From Peteryoungia algae (GTDB lineage: Bacteria; Pseudomonadota; Alphaproteobacteria; Rhizobiales; Rhizobiaceae), in the NCBI RefSeq assembly GCF_030369675.1, contig NZ_CP128477.1, positions 1 through 64,000 on the forward strand: a DNA stretch of 64,000 nt, given 5' to 3'. Position 1 is the first letter of the stretch; each line of letters opens with the position of its first letter. Under the pieces are notes generated by a model. That model was not told the DNA's origin. It saw nothing but the letters and a program-made list of their open reading frames with translations, and made no database searches. Of this stretch, positions 52,743 through 62,031 are shown in pieces. The position numbers and the translations under genes are program-made.

Positions 52743-53161
52743 TCGCGAACGATAATCGGATCAACGGGCGAACTGTCGACTACACGAAAGCGCTCGAATT
52801 TCTGGCGCATCATATGATGGCACCCGGCTGCCGGGTAGTGCTCGATGAACTACAGTTCGAGGTCTTGAAAGCTTACCTTGGGCACGTTCAGGCTGTTGGT
52901 GACGATACCAATTTCGGCCTGGAGATGTGCGTCGACTATCGAGATTCTGAGGATACCGGTGGCTACAGCGTCAGCTGGGACAACGACGGCACAGCACTCC
53001 AAGATGACCTGATCGACGCGATAATGGTAGATATGGTGCAAAACCTTGGCTTCGTCGCAGGCTCTATTTTCCGCGAAGGCCACATCACTGATCTCGCCGA
53101 TATAGATGGCAGGATCGCGGAAATTCGCGAGAGAGTGGCTGCCAAACACGGCCTCAGTTAA
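52739..53161 (+). CDS. hypothetical protein
   Basis: 140 residues from a TTG (52739) that overlaps the previous stop; GGAG 7-8 nt upstream. Acidic (DSEDTGGYSVSWDNDGTALQDD). Ends with the operon; convergent with the next gene by 8 bp. No family recognised. Confidence 0.55.
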   Translation: MIANDNRINGRTVDYTKALEFLAHHMMAPGCRVVLDELQFEVLKAYLGHVQAVGDDTNFGLEMCVDYRDSEDTGGYSVSWDNDGTALQDDLIDAIMVDMVQNLGFVAGSIFREGHITDLADIDGRIAEIRERVAAKHGLS

Positions 53162-53483
53162 TCGCCCGCCGCCAGGATGCCGGTCGCCGCAGCTCCTGTG
53201 GAACCTCTCCACCGTCCAACACCAGCCCTATTACCTCCGCCTGGCGCGCATCTTCCGCTGGATCGGGCTCCGGCTTGTCCACATCATAAGCTCTTATCAG
53301 CTCGTAAAATGTGCCGACGTAATCGATCCCTAGCGCGATCATGACATCATCGCGGTCGACGTCCTGCGAGGCATAATAGCGCTCGATCCAGTCAACGAGA
53401 ACTTCGTCACCATGTCGATCACGTATATCCTGGATGTCTGCCTTATAGTCGTCTCGGACCCTGTCTCGTTGAAACTCTGTCAT
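53154..53483 (-). CDS. hypothetical protein
   Basis: 109 residues from ATG 53483, with AGGA upstream; the frame continues to 53552 without a good start site. Charged helical start FQRDRVRDDYKADIQDIRDRHG and an acidic tail. No family recognised. Converges on the zinc-site operon. Confidence 0.55.
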   Translation of the reverse strand: MTEFQRDRVRDDYKADIQDIRDRHGDEVLVDWIERYYASQDVDRDDVMIALGIDYVGTFYELIRAYDVDKPEPDPAEDARQAEVIGLVLDGGEVPQELRRPASWRRAIN

Positions 53484-53555
53484 AGGAAAAATTTCCTTTT
53501 CCGGCCAACGAACTGCAGCTGCACACTCGATGAAAAGCAGTTGAGTGAGCATACC

Positions 53556-53864
53556 ATGGAGCCCATCAGAGAACCAGAATTGTGGACGGAAGAGGTGACG
53601 CAGCGACTGATCAACTTGGCCAAATCAGGGCTGACGGCGAAGCAAGTTGGCGCTGAGATGAGCCGCACGTACAGTTCCATTGCATCCAGAGCCAGTAGGA
53701 TCGGTCTTACATACAAAGGGAACAAGCGGAACCGTATCGCGGACGTGTCGTCTCAGAATGAACGTGCATGTCTTATATGTGAATGGCCTATGATATCTAC
53801 CGGTCGAGGGCTCCGTGTTTGCGACCCGTGTAAAGAGACACAAGAGTGGCGGTCTGGTCCGTAA
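53556..53864 (+). CDS. GcrA-like DNA-binding protein with C-terminal zinc knuckle
   Basis: 102 residues from ATG 53556. WTEEVTQRLINLAKSGLTAKQVGAEMSRTYSSIASRASRIGL (residues ~9-50) follows the GcrA/SANT-like helix-turn-helix of alphaproteobacterial cell-cycle regulators; the end CLICEWP...RVCDPC has two Cys pairs, a zinc knuckle. A DNA-binding regulator of the element is likely. Confidence 0.68.
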   Translation: MEPIREPELWTEEVTQRLINLAKSGLTAKQVGAEMSRTYSSIASRASRIGLTYKGNKRNRIADVSSQNERACLICEWPMISTGRGLRVCDPCKETQEWRSGP

Positions 53865-53938
53865 ATCAGTGCGCCTGTAGAAACCTATTTCATCTCTCGC
53901 AAAACGAGAAATTCCGCTAAAATTCTAGTTAAATTAGC

Positions 53939-53971
53939 AAGGCGTTGTTTTCCCTCCGGGAACGACGCTTT
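53939..53971 (+). terminator. hairpin after the GcrA-like gene
   Basis: AAGGCGTTGTTTTCCC and GGGAACGACGCTTT can pair with a two-base bulge and a short loop, followed by TGTTAGG. A terminator-like fold 75 bp past the stop. Confidence 0.35.
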
Positions 53972-53985
53972 GTTAGGTTCCTCTA

Positions 53986-54033
53986 ATGTTACATTTTTCC
54001 TCAAAACAGGCCAGGTGGGGAAAATAGTAACAT
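53986..54033. repeat. inverted repeat upstream of excisionase
   Basis: ATGTTACATTTTTCC (53,986-54,000) and GGGGAAAATAGTAACAT (54,017-54,033) are near-complete reverse complements, 16 nt apart, 96 bp before the excisionase-like gene. Possible operator or recombination-directionality site. Confidence 0.45.
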
Positions 54034-54128
54034 AAATCTGGATGGATTTTGCTTTCTGAATCAATGGTCTAGCATCCACGTATGTCGGCAACTATCTTTC
54101 TGTCCCGTTAACTTTTTCGGATTGAAAG

Positions 54129-54632
54129 ATGGATTTGGAAATGCAGGAGGCACTGCGATCCGCCGCAGAATTTAAGGCCCGAATGAACAGGCTGAACGTG
54201 GGTCTGGCGTCATTGAGAGAGCACTTCAAACGCGTGCCGGTCAATGATCATACGCCTGTTCCGATCAAGCGGGCTCACTGCCATCCAGTGCTCGGAGGTG
54301 TCCTTTATAAGGATGCAAAGATGGACGTGCCGGGTCCCAATTTTGGCGTCTCGTCTCTGCGACGAGCGGCCAAGTGCGGTGAGCTGGAGACGATGTGGAC
54401 CGGCGGTAATCAGCTGGTGACTGGTGCGGCTCTGAGGACCTGGATCGCTGGACAGAGCACGATGAAAGACAAAAAGTCTGCCGTCCCAACCAACGATTAT
54501 GTTCCGCCACGTCAGCGCACCCTTCATGAGAAAAGCCTTGAAGACGCAGCTATGGATCGAGCAGCAAACGCTTTCGCCGCTATCGATAAGATGATGATGA
54601 AGAGCAAGAGCCAGAAGAAGAAGGGCCGCTAA
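54129..54632 (+). CDS. excisionase-like protein
   Basis: 167 residues. Residues ~75-110 (VSSLRRAAKCGELETMWTGGNQLVTGAALRTWIA) have the short winged helix-turn-helix plan of excisionases and MerR-type binders. The protein is directly upstream of the integrase, separated by one base, which is the usual position for a recombination directionality factor. C-terminus is very basic (MMMKSKSQKKKGR). Confidence 0.7.
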   Translation: MDLEMQEALRSAAEFKARMNRLNVGLASLREHFKRVPVNDHTPVPIKRAHCHPVLGGVLYKDAKMDVPGPNFGVSSLRRAAKCGELETMWTGGNQLVTGAALRTWIAGQSTMKDKKSAVPTNDYVPPRQRTLHEKSLEDAAMDRAANAFAAIDKMMMKSKSQKKKGR

Positions 54633-54633
54633 G

Positions 54634-56238
54634 ATGGGAAGAAAGTCCGACGGAATCCGCGCCTGGTATGACGAAAAGGCGAAGAAATGGCATATCCGTG
54701 ATCCGTATCCTGATGCTCCGAGAGCTAAGTTCAGCCTTGGCTTTGGTAAGGATGGTCCGCCTGACGACCCGAATTATAAGGATCGAGCTGCGGAAGAGGT
54801 GAGGCTTTACAAGCTCCGCAAGCAGGCCGGAAACAATGCGCTTCTGTTAAATCAGCCGACTGACCAGGTGCTAATCGCGGATATCATTGCCCTCTATATC
54901 GAGAAGCGCATCACGAAGTGGGTGAAATCGAAAGAGTACAAGACACCGATTTCGCGTCCGGACGAGGTCAAACACCGCTTGAAAATCGTTCTGTCGTTTT
55001 TCAAAGGGGCGACTCTCAGCGCAGTCACGAGAACTAACTGCGAAGCATTCGGCGATTACCTGCATAAGAGGGAAATCGCACGAGCACGCGCGCTATATGA
55101 CATCCAGATGAAAATCTATTCGGAGAAATTAGAGGTCTATCAGAAGAAGGTCGACGCTCGTAAAAAGTTCATTGCTGACCTGAAGGAGAGGGGATGGAAC
55201 CGTGTGCTGCCGCCCCTACGCAGCAAGCCGCCAACACCATTACCCCCGTTTAATCCGGACGACATTGAACGGCGGCCTTCTGCTTCCAGACGCTATCTCG
55301 AAGACCTTCAGGCAGCTATCAAGTGTGCCGTGCTCTACGACGTGATCAAGCACCGCGTCACTGTGCACTTACCTCCCAAATATGACCCTCGGAAAGCCAG
55401 CTTCTCGATCAATGACATTAAGGAGATGTACCGTCATGCCTTTTTCTTCAAAGGCATGGGCTGGGTCGATGGTAAGCCTGTTAAAGGCCTCTTCACACGA
55501 CGACATCTGGCACGTTTCATGTTCGTTTCAGGCGTCACCGGGTCCAGAAAGGATCGTGTGGAAAGGGTCGGTTTCGTCGATGACGGAGAGAGCCCCTGGG
55601 TGGAACTCTGGCAGACCACTGAGGCGCGCATCCATAACGTCACAGGGGTGGAATACACTCGCACGGTATGGAATGGCATTTACCACCGCCGAGGTGACGA
55701 CGAAATCGAGTATGGAACGAAACTCGCGCCGTCAGTTCCGCTCGCCAGCGGAGTGGCTGCTATCTTCGCGAAGTGGCGCGAGGCTGGCATCAAGTACCCA
55801 TGCGCTTACCCATACGGTCGATATGGGAAAGAAGAGCCTGGTGACGTTGGTGACGGGATGAGGGCGATCTTTGACTATTTCTTTGGCGGAGAGAATGACG
55901 CCGTTGTGCATACATTCCGGCATACCGTAGCCACTCATCTGTGTGCCGAGGGTAAGCTCCCGTTTCCCGCAATCGCTGCTTATCTCGGTATGTCTCTGGA
56001 GACATTGATCCGCATCTACGCAAAATTCCGAGATCAGGATTTGGAGAAGGTTGCTGCGGTGATCGGTAGTTCTTCGTTCCACGACTTCAACTCCAGGGTG
56101 TCTGGAACGAAGGGAGTAAGGACTAAGAACGGCCGACAGAAATCGACAGAAATCGACAGAACGAAACAGAACGAGAATTCACCAAACGAAACCAAAGCGG
56201 ACAAAAAGCGAATGAATTCAAGGAGTGGCGTAATATGA
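54634..56238 (+). CDS. int: tyrosine recombinase (element integrase)
   Basis: 534 residues, longer than simple phage integrases because of an extra coiled-coil-like middle (residues ~150-200). Catalytic residues can be placed as R305 (TGSRKD), H426 and R429 (HTFRHTVATHL), and Tyr462 (RIYAKF). It cuts and joins the tRNA-Pro attachment sites. It ends 25 bp before the right attachment repeat. The N-terminal DNA-binding region (KWHIRDPYPDAP) resembles site-specific recombinases of rhizobial islands. Confidence 0.92.
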   Translation: MGRKSDGIRAWYDEKAKKWHIRDPYPDAPRAKFSLGFGKDGPPDDPNYKDRAAEEVRLYKLRKQAGNNALLLNQPTDQVLIADIIALYIEKRITKWVKSKEYKTPISRPDEVKHRLKIVLSFFKGATLSAVTRTNCEAFGDYLHKREIARARALYDIQMKIYSEKLEVYQKKVDARKKFIADLKERGWNRVLPPLRSKPPTPLPPFNPDDIERRPSASRRYLEDLQAAIKCAVLYDVIKHRVTVHLPPKYDPRKASFSINDIKEMYRHAFFFKGMGWVDGKPVKGLFTRRHLARFMFVSGVTGSRKDRVERVGFVDDGESPWVELWQTTEARIHNVTGVEYTRTVWNGIYHRRGDDEIEYGTKLAPSVPLASGVAAIFAKWREAGIKYPCAYPYGRYGKEEPGDVGDGMRAIFDYFFGGENDAVVHTFRHTVATHLCAEGKLPFPAIAAYLGMSLETLIRIYAKFRDQDLEKVAAVIGSSSFHDFNSRVSGTKGVRTKNGRQKSTEIDRTKQNENSPNETKADKKRMNSRSGVI

Positions 56239-56263
56239 GCAGGTGTTCGCGGCTCTGCCGGGA

Positions 56264-56315
56264 CACGTTCGGGACGTGGGGGTCGGATGTTCGAATCATC
56301 TCACTCCGACCAGCT
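56264..56315 (+). repeat. attR: 3' half of tRNA-Pro
   Basis: Right copy of the 52-bp attachment repeat. Its T stem (GGATG/CATCT) differs from attL but still pairs, so it likely represents the original chromosomal tRNA 3' end displaced to the right of the element. Confidence 0.9.
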
Positions 56316-56611
56316 TAAATCCCCGACCAATCCCCTGTTGCAAAAAGACTTTCGCTCTCCTGAGGGCGAGCGGCCGCCGCTGGCGGCTCGTCCATGCAGA
56401 CGGGGATGAACTTCAGAAATTGGTATCTGCCACAAACAGTGATGCTGAACACGCACCACTCGACCGCCCGATTTCTCCGATGACGGCCTGCAAACCATTG
56501 CTGCAACAAGAAGATTAGGTTATCTTGAATTGTTGTCGGGGCACTCGGCGTTGGACGATACGATAGGCGCCTGATCCACCGAAAAAATGAAATCCAACCG
56601 GTTCGGAGGAT

Positions 56612-57652
56612 ATGACGCCAGGAATGAGAAAGCGTCGACAGCGTCAGGACAAGGTCACCCTGTCCGATGTGGCGCAGAACGCCGGTGTCAGCGCGATCAC
56701 CGTCTCGCGGGCGCTGCGCGATCCGGAAAAAGTCTCCCCGCATCTGCGTGATACGATCCTCAGGATTGTCGAAGAGATGGGCTATGTGCCCGATCTCGCC
56801 GCCCGGGCGCTCGCCAGCAAGAACAGCGGCCTCGTCGGCGTCATTTCCCCCGGTCTCGCCAGTCACGTCTTCGTCGCTGTCATCAGGGGCATCGAGGATC
56901 GCGTCCGGTCCTCCGACCTTCGCATCCAGTATGCGAGTTCCGACAGCAACAGCGAGGATCAGCTCCGGCAATTGCGTTTCTTTGTCTCGCAGAACCCGGC
57001 GGGGCTGATCCATGTCGGTCAGATGCCGGATCCTGCCATCGACGAGCTTCTCCGATCCGCGCCCTGTCCCGTTGTGGAAATCATGGATATCAGCCGGCCG
57101 CCCTCCGACATGGTGATCGGCATCGATCACCGGCTGGCAGCGGAGACGGCCACCCGTCATCTGATCGCGAAGGGTTATCGTCGCATCGCCATGCTGGGCA
57201 GCGGCTCGGATTTCCGCGCCCGTCGCCGCTTGGAAGGCTATCAGACGGTTCTGGAAGAGGCGGGCCTGTTTGACCCGGCGCTGGTCCTGTCGGTCGACAG
57301 CAGCAGCAGTGTCGGCCTCGGCTGCGAACTGCTCGAACGGCTCAAGAGTGAGCATCCCGACGCCGATGCCGCCTTCTGTCAGAACGACGATATTGCGCTC
57401 GGCGCGCTCTTCGAATGCCAGCGCCGCGGATTGTCCGTTCCGACTGAGTTCGGCATATGCGGTTTCAACGATCTTGAATATGCGGGTTTCGCCTTCCCGG
57501 CCATCACCTCGGTGCGTGTCCCCCGCTATGAAATCGGTTACCGCGCCGCCGACACGATCATTCGTGCCGCCGGTAGCGGCATGCCCCCGCCGACCTTGGT
57601 CGATCTCGGCTTCCAGCTCATCGAGCGCGGCTCGACCGCCCGCGAAGGGTGA
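56612..57652 (+). CDS. LacI/GntR-type transcriptional regulator
   Basis: 346 residues; GGAGG 4-5 nt before the ATG. N-terminal LacI helix-turn-helix VTLSDVAQNAGVSAITVSRALRDP (about 15-38) and the hinge NPDLAARALASKNSGLVGVI; then a periplasmic-binding-protein-like ligand domain with VVEIMDISRPP and CQNDDIALGAL. Ligand unknown, probably a sugar or sugar acid. No metabolic operon is adjacent in the window; the nearest downstream genes are on the other strand. Confidence 0.9.
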   Translation: MTPGMRKRRQRQDKVTLSDVAQNAGVSAITVSRALRDPEKVSPHLRDTILRIVEEMGYVPDLAARALASKNSGLVGVISPGLASHVFVAVIRGIEDRVRSSDLRIQYASSDSNSEDQLRQLRFFVSQNPAGLIHVGQMPDPAIDELLRSAPCPVVEIMDISRPPSDMVIGIDHRLAAETATRHLIAKGYRRIAMLGSGSDFRARRRLEGYQTVLEEAGLFDPALVLSVDSSSSVGLGCELLERLKSEHPDADAAFCQNDDIALGALFECQRRGLSVPTEFGICGFNDLEYAGFAFPAITSVRVPRYEIGYRAADTIIRAAGSGMPPPTLVDLGFQLIERGSTAREG

Positions 57653-58034
57653 GTTTGCCGAGGGGCAAGCGCGCGCACCTCTTCTGGCACGACGACAATC
57701 CGCCGTCCGAGTGAACGGCACACGTGGCTTCGCACCCGCGTCGAGGGCAGCCGTTCGGTCTGGAAGCGGCGAGTTCCGCCCGAAGATCAAGCAAGCCCCG
57801 CACGGTGGCCATTGCATGCGCTCAGCCGATAGACATGCAGACAGACAGGGTCCCGCGATCGGCAGCGTCCGCGATCTCGCGGTCCTCCCGTATCGCCGAT
57901 CAGCGCCGCCTTCAGTATGTCCGCAAAGGGCTTCACCTGCCTTGTGGGATGCACACCCGGCCGGCCCATGGCATCAACGAATAAAAACGGCCCGCGCAAG
58001 GCGGGCCGCTTCGGGTCGGCGTCGCGATGCCGTC
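57653..58034. other. region between LacI-type gene and cysN
   Basis: No supported gene. It holds the 3' ends of two convergent units and the cys operon terminator at 57,981-58,010. Confidence 0.5.
57981..58010 (-). terminator. terminator of the cys operon
   Basis: On the minus strand GGCCCGC and GCGGGCC flank a 5-nt loop and are followed by GTTTTTATT, 28 bp beyond the cysN stop. Confidence 0.85.
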
Positions 58035-59513
58035 TCAGCCGTCGATGTCGTCCAGAAGCGCACGCGCGATGGCCGTGGTCACGCGGCGTGTCTCCACCTC
58101 GTCGCGACGGCTGGCGAGCAATTCGGTTGCCAGCAGTTGTTCGGCGAGATCGGATGGCAGCGACAGGATCACGCGGCCCTCATGGGCGTTCAGCCCGCCG
58201 AGCTCGGTGCGCTTAGCCGTGATCATGCCGCCGGCGACCGTGTTGTTGGTATCCGGATCGATCAGGATGAAGGCGCCGGTGCCGCGGTTCACGTCGTAGG
58301 GGTCGAAGATCGCGGCCTCGTCGAAGGCGAGCTGCACCTTGCCGATCGCATTCATCTGCAGCATCTCGGCCGGCTGCCACTTGCCCGACTTGAGGTCGAG
58401 CTGCTGTGCCGGCTCTACCTGCACACGCTGGCGGCGTGAGCCGGCCTTCAGCCAGTAGCGCTTGCCGGGCACGATGCCGTCAGGCTGCAGCGCCACGATC
58501 TGGGCGTCGAAGGCAAGGCCCGTCTGCGGCTGGGCATCGAGCGAGACGATCATGTCGCCACGCGCCACGTCCACCTGCCGGTCGAGCACCAGCGTGATCG
58601 CGTCACCCGCGACGGCGGCGTTGCGCACCAGGTCGAAGGTGACGATCTGCTTGACGTTCGCGACCTGACCGGAGGGCAGGATGGCGACGCTGTCGCCGGG
58701 CTTTACCGCACCGCCGGCGACCGTGCCCTGATAGCCGCGAAAACTTTCGCCCGGACGCGAGACGCGCTGGACGGGCAGGCGGAAGCCGGTCGACTGGCCG
58801 GAGCGCAGCGTGGCCAGCTCCAGCGTCTCGACCAGGGTCGGGCCTTCGTACCATGGGATGACCGAGCGTGCCGAATAGACGACGTTTTCGCCCTTCAGCG
58901 CCGACATCGGGATCGCGGTCACCTGGCGCACGCCGAGCGAGAGAGCCAGTGCCTTGAAATCATTGCTGATCTGGTCGAACACGGCGCGGTCATAGGCGAC
59001 CAGGTCGAACTTGTTGACCGCCAGCACGAACTGCTTGATGCCCATCAGCGAGGCAATGGTGGCATGGCGGCGGGTCTGCTCGAGCAGGCCGGCACGCGCA
59101 TCGACCAGCAGGATGGCGAGATCCGCCGTCGAGGCACCGGTCGCCATGTTGCGGGTATACTGCTCGTGGCCGGGCGTGTCGGCGACGATGAAAGAGCGTC
59201 GGTCGGTGGCAAAATAGCGATAGGCGACATCGATGGTGATGCCCTGTTCGCGCTCCGCCTGCAGACCGTCGAGCAGCAGCGCGAAATCGGGCAGGCCGAG
59301 ATCGTTCTGCTGGCCCGAGTCACGGCGCAGCGTCACCGCCTGGTCTTCCTTGACCGCCTTGGTGTCCCAGAGCAGGCGACCGATCAGCGTCGACTTGCCG
59401 TCGTCGACAGAGCCGCAGGTGATCAGACGCAGCGGGCGGCTGTCGCGCGTGGCCGGTGCTGTGTCAGCCTCGGGAGCGGGGGAGGCGAGGGCGGTGTTGG
59501 CAACTGCAGTCAT
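58035..59513 (-). CDS. cysN: sulfate adenylyltransferase GTPase subunit CysN
   Basis: 492 residues, without the CysC kinase extension. GTPase motifs: GSVDDGKST (G1, about 33-41), DTPGHEQY (G3), NKFDL (G4). Domain order is GTPase, then EF-Tu-like beta domains. With CysD it makes adenosine 5'-phosphosulfate from sulfate and ATP, driven by GTP hydrolysis, in the cytoplasm. It starts 1 bp after the cysD stop. Confidence 0.95.
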   Translation of the reverse strand: MTAVANTALASPAPEADTAPATRDSRPLRLITCGSVDDGKSTLIGRLLWDTKAVKEDQAVTLRRDSGQQNDLGLPDFALLLDGLQAEREQGITIDVAYRYFATDRRSFIVADTPGHEQYTRNMATGASTADLAILLVDARAGLLEQTRRHATIASLMGIKQFVLAVNKFDLVAYDRAVFDQISNDFKALALSLGVRQVTAIPMSALKGENVVYSARSVIPWYEGPTLVETLELATLRSGQSTGFRLPVQRVSRPGESFRGYQGTVAGGAVKPGDSVAILPSGQVANVKQIVTFDLVRNAAVAGDAITLVLDRQVDVARGDMIVSLDAQPQTGLAFDAQIVALQPDGIVPGKRYWLKAGSRRQRVQVEPAQQLDLKSGKWQPAEMLQMNAIGKVQLAFDEAAIFDPYDVNRGTGAFILIDPDTNNTVAGGMITAKRTELGGLNAHEGRVILSLPSDLAEQLLATELLASRRDEVETRRVTTAIARALLDDIDG

Positions 59514-59514
59514 C

Positions 59515-60471
59515 TCAGAAATATCCTTCGCGCTTCTTCTTTTCCATCGATCCGGCCTGATCGCGGTCGATGGCGCGGCCCTGGCGTTCGGAGACGGTGG
59601 CGATTTCGAGTTCGGCGATCACCTCGTCGAGCGTGGTCGCCTGCGAGCGGATGCCGCCGGTCAGCGGCCAGCAACCGAGCGTGCGGAAACGCAGCATGCC
59701 TTCCTGGATCTGCTCGCCGGGCAGCGCCTCGAAGCGCGGATCTTCGGCCCACATCAGCATGCCGTCGCGCTCCACATACTTTTGGCTCTTCGCATAGTAG
59801 AGCGGCGGCAGTTCGATGTTTTCGGCCTGGATGTAGCGCCAGATGTCGACTTCGGTCCAGTTCGACAGCGGGAAGGCCCGTACGCTCTCGCCGCGGCGGA
59901 CCATGCCATTATAGATGTTCCACAGCTCCGGCCGCTGGTTGCGCGGATCCCATTTGTGATCGGGCGTACGGAAGGAATAGATGCGCTCCTTGGCGCGGGA
60001 GGCCTCCTCGTCGCGCCGCGCACCGCCGAAGGCCGCGTCGTATTTGCCGGCATCCAGCGCCTGGCGCAGTGCTTCTGTCTTCATCACGTCGGTATGATGG
60101 GACGAGCCATGGCTGAAAGGGCCGATGCCCTCTTCCTTGCCGCGCGGATTGGTGTGCACGATGAGATCAAGGTCGAATTTTTCCGCCGTCGCGTCACGGA
60201 ACGCGATCATTTCCGGAAACTTCCAGCCCGTGTCGACATGCAGCAGCGGGAAAGGCACGCGACCGGGGAAGAAGGCCTTGCGCGCGAGATGCAGGAGGAC
60301 GGACGAATCCTTGCCGATCGAATAGAGCATGACCGGCTTTTCAAACTCGGCCGCCACTTCGCGGAAGATGTAAATGGCTTCGTTCTCAAGCGCCTTCAGA
60401 TGCGGATCAAGCGGCGGCTTGGTGACGGGATCCTTGGAATGCGGATCGAATTCGGAGGCGTGTACGTGCAT
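59515..60471 (-). CDS. cysD: sulfate adenylyltransferase catalytic subunit CysD
   Basis: 318 residues from ATG 60471; the frame is open 90 codons further but that part is not CysD. PP-loop-like [13 protein letters not shown] motif near residue 46, and [26 protein letters not shown] and [14 protein letters not shown] follow. It adenylylates sulfate, with CysN supplying GTP energy. Middle gene of cysHDN. Confidence 0.96.
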   Translation of the reverse strand: MHVHASEFDPHSKDPVTKPPLDPHLKALENEAIYIFREVAAEFEKPVMLYSIGKDSSVLLHLARKAFFPGRVPFPLLHVDTGWKFPEMIAFRDATAEKFDLDLIVHTNPRGKEEGIGPFSHGSSHHTDVMKTEALRQALDAGKYDAAFGGARRDEEASRAKERIYSFRTPDHKWDPRNQRPELWNIYNGMVRRGESVRAFPLSNWTEVDIWRYIQAENIELPPLYYAKSQKYVERDGMLMWAEDPRFEALPGEQIQEGMLRFRTLGCWPLTGGIRSQATTLDEVIAELEIATVSERQGRAIDRDQAGSMEKKKREGYF

Positions 60472-60541
60472 GGTCTTCTTTTCTTTCCCGGGGCTGTGGC
60501 CCGAAATCTCTGTCTTGCTGCGCGCGGGATCGTGCCAGCCG

Positions 60542-61288
60542 TCAGGCCGGCGTCGGGATCGCGGATGAAGCGGCTTCCGGAACATGCAGCCCGCATTCCC
60601 GCTTTTCGTCATTCTCCCACCACCAGCGGCCGGCGCGTTCCGGCTCGCCCGGCTTGATCGCCCGGGTGCAGGGTTCGCAGCCAATAGAGGGGTAGCCTTT
60701 GCGGTGCAGCGGATTGGTCGGAACGCTCTCGGCCTCGACATAGGCGTTGATGTCGTCGAGCGACCAGTCGGCCAGCGGGTTCACCTTGATCAGGTCACGC
60801 TCGGCGTCATATTCGGCAAAGGGCGTGGCCGCCCGATTGCCGGATTGGGAGCGGCGCAAGCCCGTGATCCAGAAGCGGGCGCCGGCAAGCGCCTCCGCCA
60901 GCGGAACCAGCTTGCGCACATGACAGCAGGCATGCCGGGCTTCGACGCTTTCATAAAAGCCGTTCAATCCGTATCTCGCCGCATAGGCATCGATATCGTC
61001 TTGGCTGGGATGAAACCGCTTGATCGCGATGCCGAAGCGGTCCTCGGTCTCGGAGATCAGGTCGACAGTTTCCTTGAAAAGGCGACCGGTCTCGAGCGTC
61101 GACACGTCGATCGGCAGACCGGATAGTCCGATCGCAGCCGTGATCACCTGGTCCTCGATGCCGAGCGAGGTGGTGAAGACGGCGCGGCCGTCGAGGCCGG
61201 CGACGATGCGGAGGCGTTCGGTGAGGTTTGCCGATGCGAGTTGCTGGTCCAGTGCTCTGGCCAGGTCTGTGGAAGTGTCTACAGTCAT
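60542..61288 (-). CDS. cysH: phosphoadenylyl/adenylyl-sulfate reductase CysH
   Basis: 248 residues from ATG 61288. [20 protein letters not shown] and [10 protein letters not shown] are the PAPS/APS reductase core; CC (RHACCHVRK) and CEPC, four Cys, bind a [4Fe-4S] cluster, as in APS-reducing CysH of rhizobia. Reduces activated sulfate to sulfite using thioredoxin. First gene of the operon, divergent from the Rrf2 regulator. Confidence 0.93.
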   Translation of the reverse strand: MTVDTSTDLARALDQQLASANLTERLRIVAGLDGRAVFTTSLGIEDQVITAAIGLSGLPIDVSTLETGRLFKETVDLISETEDRFGIAIKRFHPSQDDIDAYAARYGLNGFYESVEARHACCHVRKLVPLAEALAGARFWITGLRRSQSGNRAATPFAEYDAERDLIKVNPLADWSLDDINAYVEAESVPTNPLHRKGYPSIGCEPCTRAIKPGEPERAGRWWWENDEKRECGLHVPEAASSAIPTPA

Positions 61289-61470
61289 CTTGGGGTCCCT
61301 GCTCAGTCTCGCCATTATCTGGCAAGAGCAGCGGTGCGGACAGAAATCGACGTTCGCCGAGCCGCAGACAAAGAGCAAATATCTCTCTCCTATGCGCTAA
61401 TCGCGGCAATTCGTCCTGCGTCTCGGAAATGGCCCTTGGAACGACTGGTTGAAGTGCGCTATGGCCGGAA

Positions 61471-61482
61471 CCAAGATTTTGG
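61471..61482. promoter_or_regulatory. candidate regulator site in the cysH-Rrf2 gap
   Basis: CCAAGATTTTGG is a perfect CCAA-N4-TTGG palindrome, within a wider GGAACC...GGTTC symmetry, 28 bp before the Rrf2 start. An Rrf2/CymR-type dimer site is plausible. Confidence 0.35.
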
Positions 61483-61509
61483 AACGGTTCTGGCAGGCGC
61501 TGACGATCG

Positions 61510-61941
61510 ATGATCACACAGAAAGCCAAATATGCGCTGAGGGCGCTGACGCTTCTCGCCCGCGCCGAGCCGGGTGAGCCGATCCAGATTCCCGACATCG
61601 CCGACAAGCAGAAGATCCCGAAGAAATTCCTCGAGCAGATCATGCTCGACCTGAAACGCGGCGGCATGGTCGAAAGTCGACGGGGCAAGCAGGGGGGCTA
61701 TCTTCTCCTCAGGCCGGCAAGCGACATTACCTATGGTGAGGTGTTGCGGCTGATCGATGGTCCCGTGGCACCTTTGCCCTGCCTGTCGCTCACCGCCTAT
61801 CGCCGCTGCGAGGATTGCGACGGCGAGACCGACTGCGAAATCCGCCGCGTCTTTGCGCGCGTTGCCGATGAGACCCGGGCCGTACTGCTCTCCACGAGCC
61901 TCGCGGATGCCGCAGGCGAGGTGGCCGAACGTCCTCACTGA
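61510..61941 (+). CDS. Rrf2-family transcriptional regulator
   Basis: 143 residues. Winged helix YALRALTLLARAEPGEPIQIPDIADKQKIPKKFLEQIM...GGMVESRRGKQGGYLL, the Rrf2 signature, then three Cys (PLPCLS, RRCEDCD, DCEI) in the sensing loop. It is divergent from cysHDN and may control sulfur assimilation in the way CymR-type Rrf2 proteins do; the link is inferred from position. Confidence 0.85.
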   Translation: MITQKAKYALRALTLLARAEPGEPIQIPDIADKQKIPKKFLEQIMLDLKRGGMVESRRGKQGGYLLLRPASDITYGEVLRLIDGPVAPLPCLSLTAYRRCEDCDGETDCEIRRVFARVADETRAVLLSTSLADAAGEVAERPH

Positions 61942-61983
61942 ACGGGCCGGGCGGAAGGTCTTTCACAACGTCCCTACAAACGA

Positions 61984-62016
61984 AAAAAGGCCCCGGGGCC
62001 GAAGCCCCGAGGCCCA
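61984..62016 (-). terminator. terminator of the DUF1344 array
   Basis: On the minus strand GGCCTCGGGGC and GCCCCGGGGCC pair around the stable TTCG tetraloop and are followed by TTTTTT. It lies 18 bp beyond the last DUF1344 stop. Confidence 0.88.
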
Positions 62017-62031
62017 CCACGCACCCTTGGA

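Larger units (their letters stand above)
11726..56315 (+). mobile_element. 44.5-kb integrative element in tRNA-Pro
   Basis: Bounded by 52-bp imperfect direct repeats (11,726-11,777 and 56,264-56,315; 47 of 52 identical) that are the 3' half of tRNA-Pro. A tyrosine recombinase ends 25 bp before the right repeat, preceded by an excisionase-like gene, the classic arrangement for tRNA-targeted elements. It carries a Rep_3-like initiator but no visible relaxase or type IV secretion gene. Cargo includes a methyltransferase-helicase-GIY-YIG module, a PIN-ATPase operon, a SNF2 helicase, a reverse transcriptase locus and an IS66-type transposon. Confidence 0.92.

Noticed and set aside
11726..56315. 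Possible conjugation (ICE) genes
   Set aside because: No relaxase, VirD4/TraG or VirB-type proteins were recognised; only integrase, excisionase and initiator are seen.
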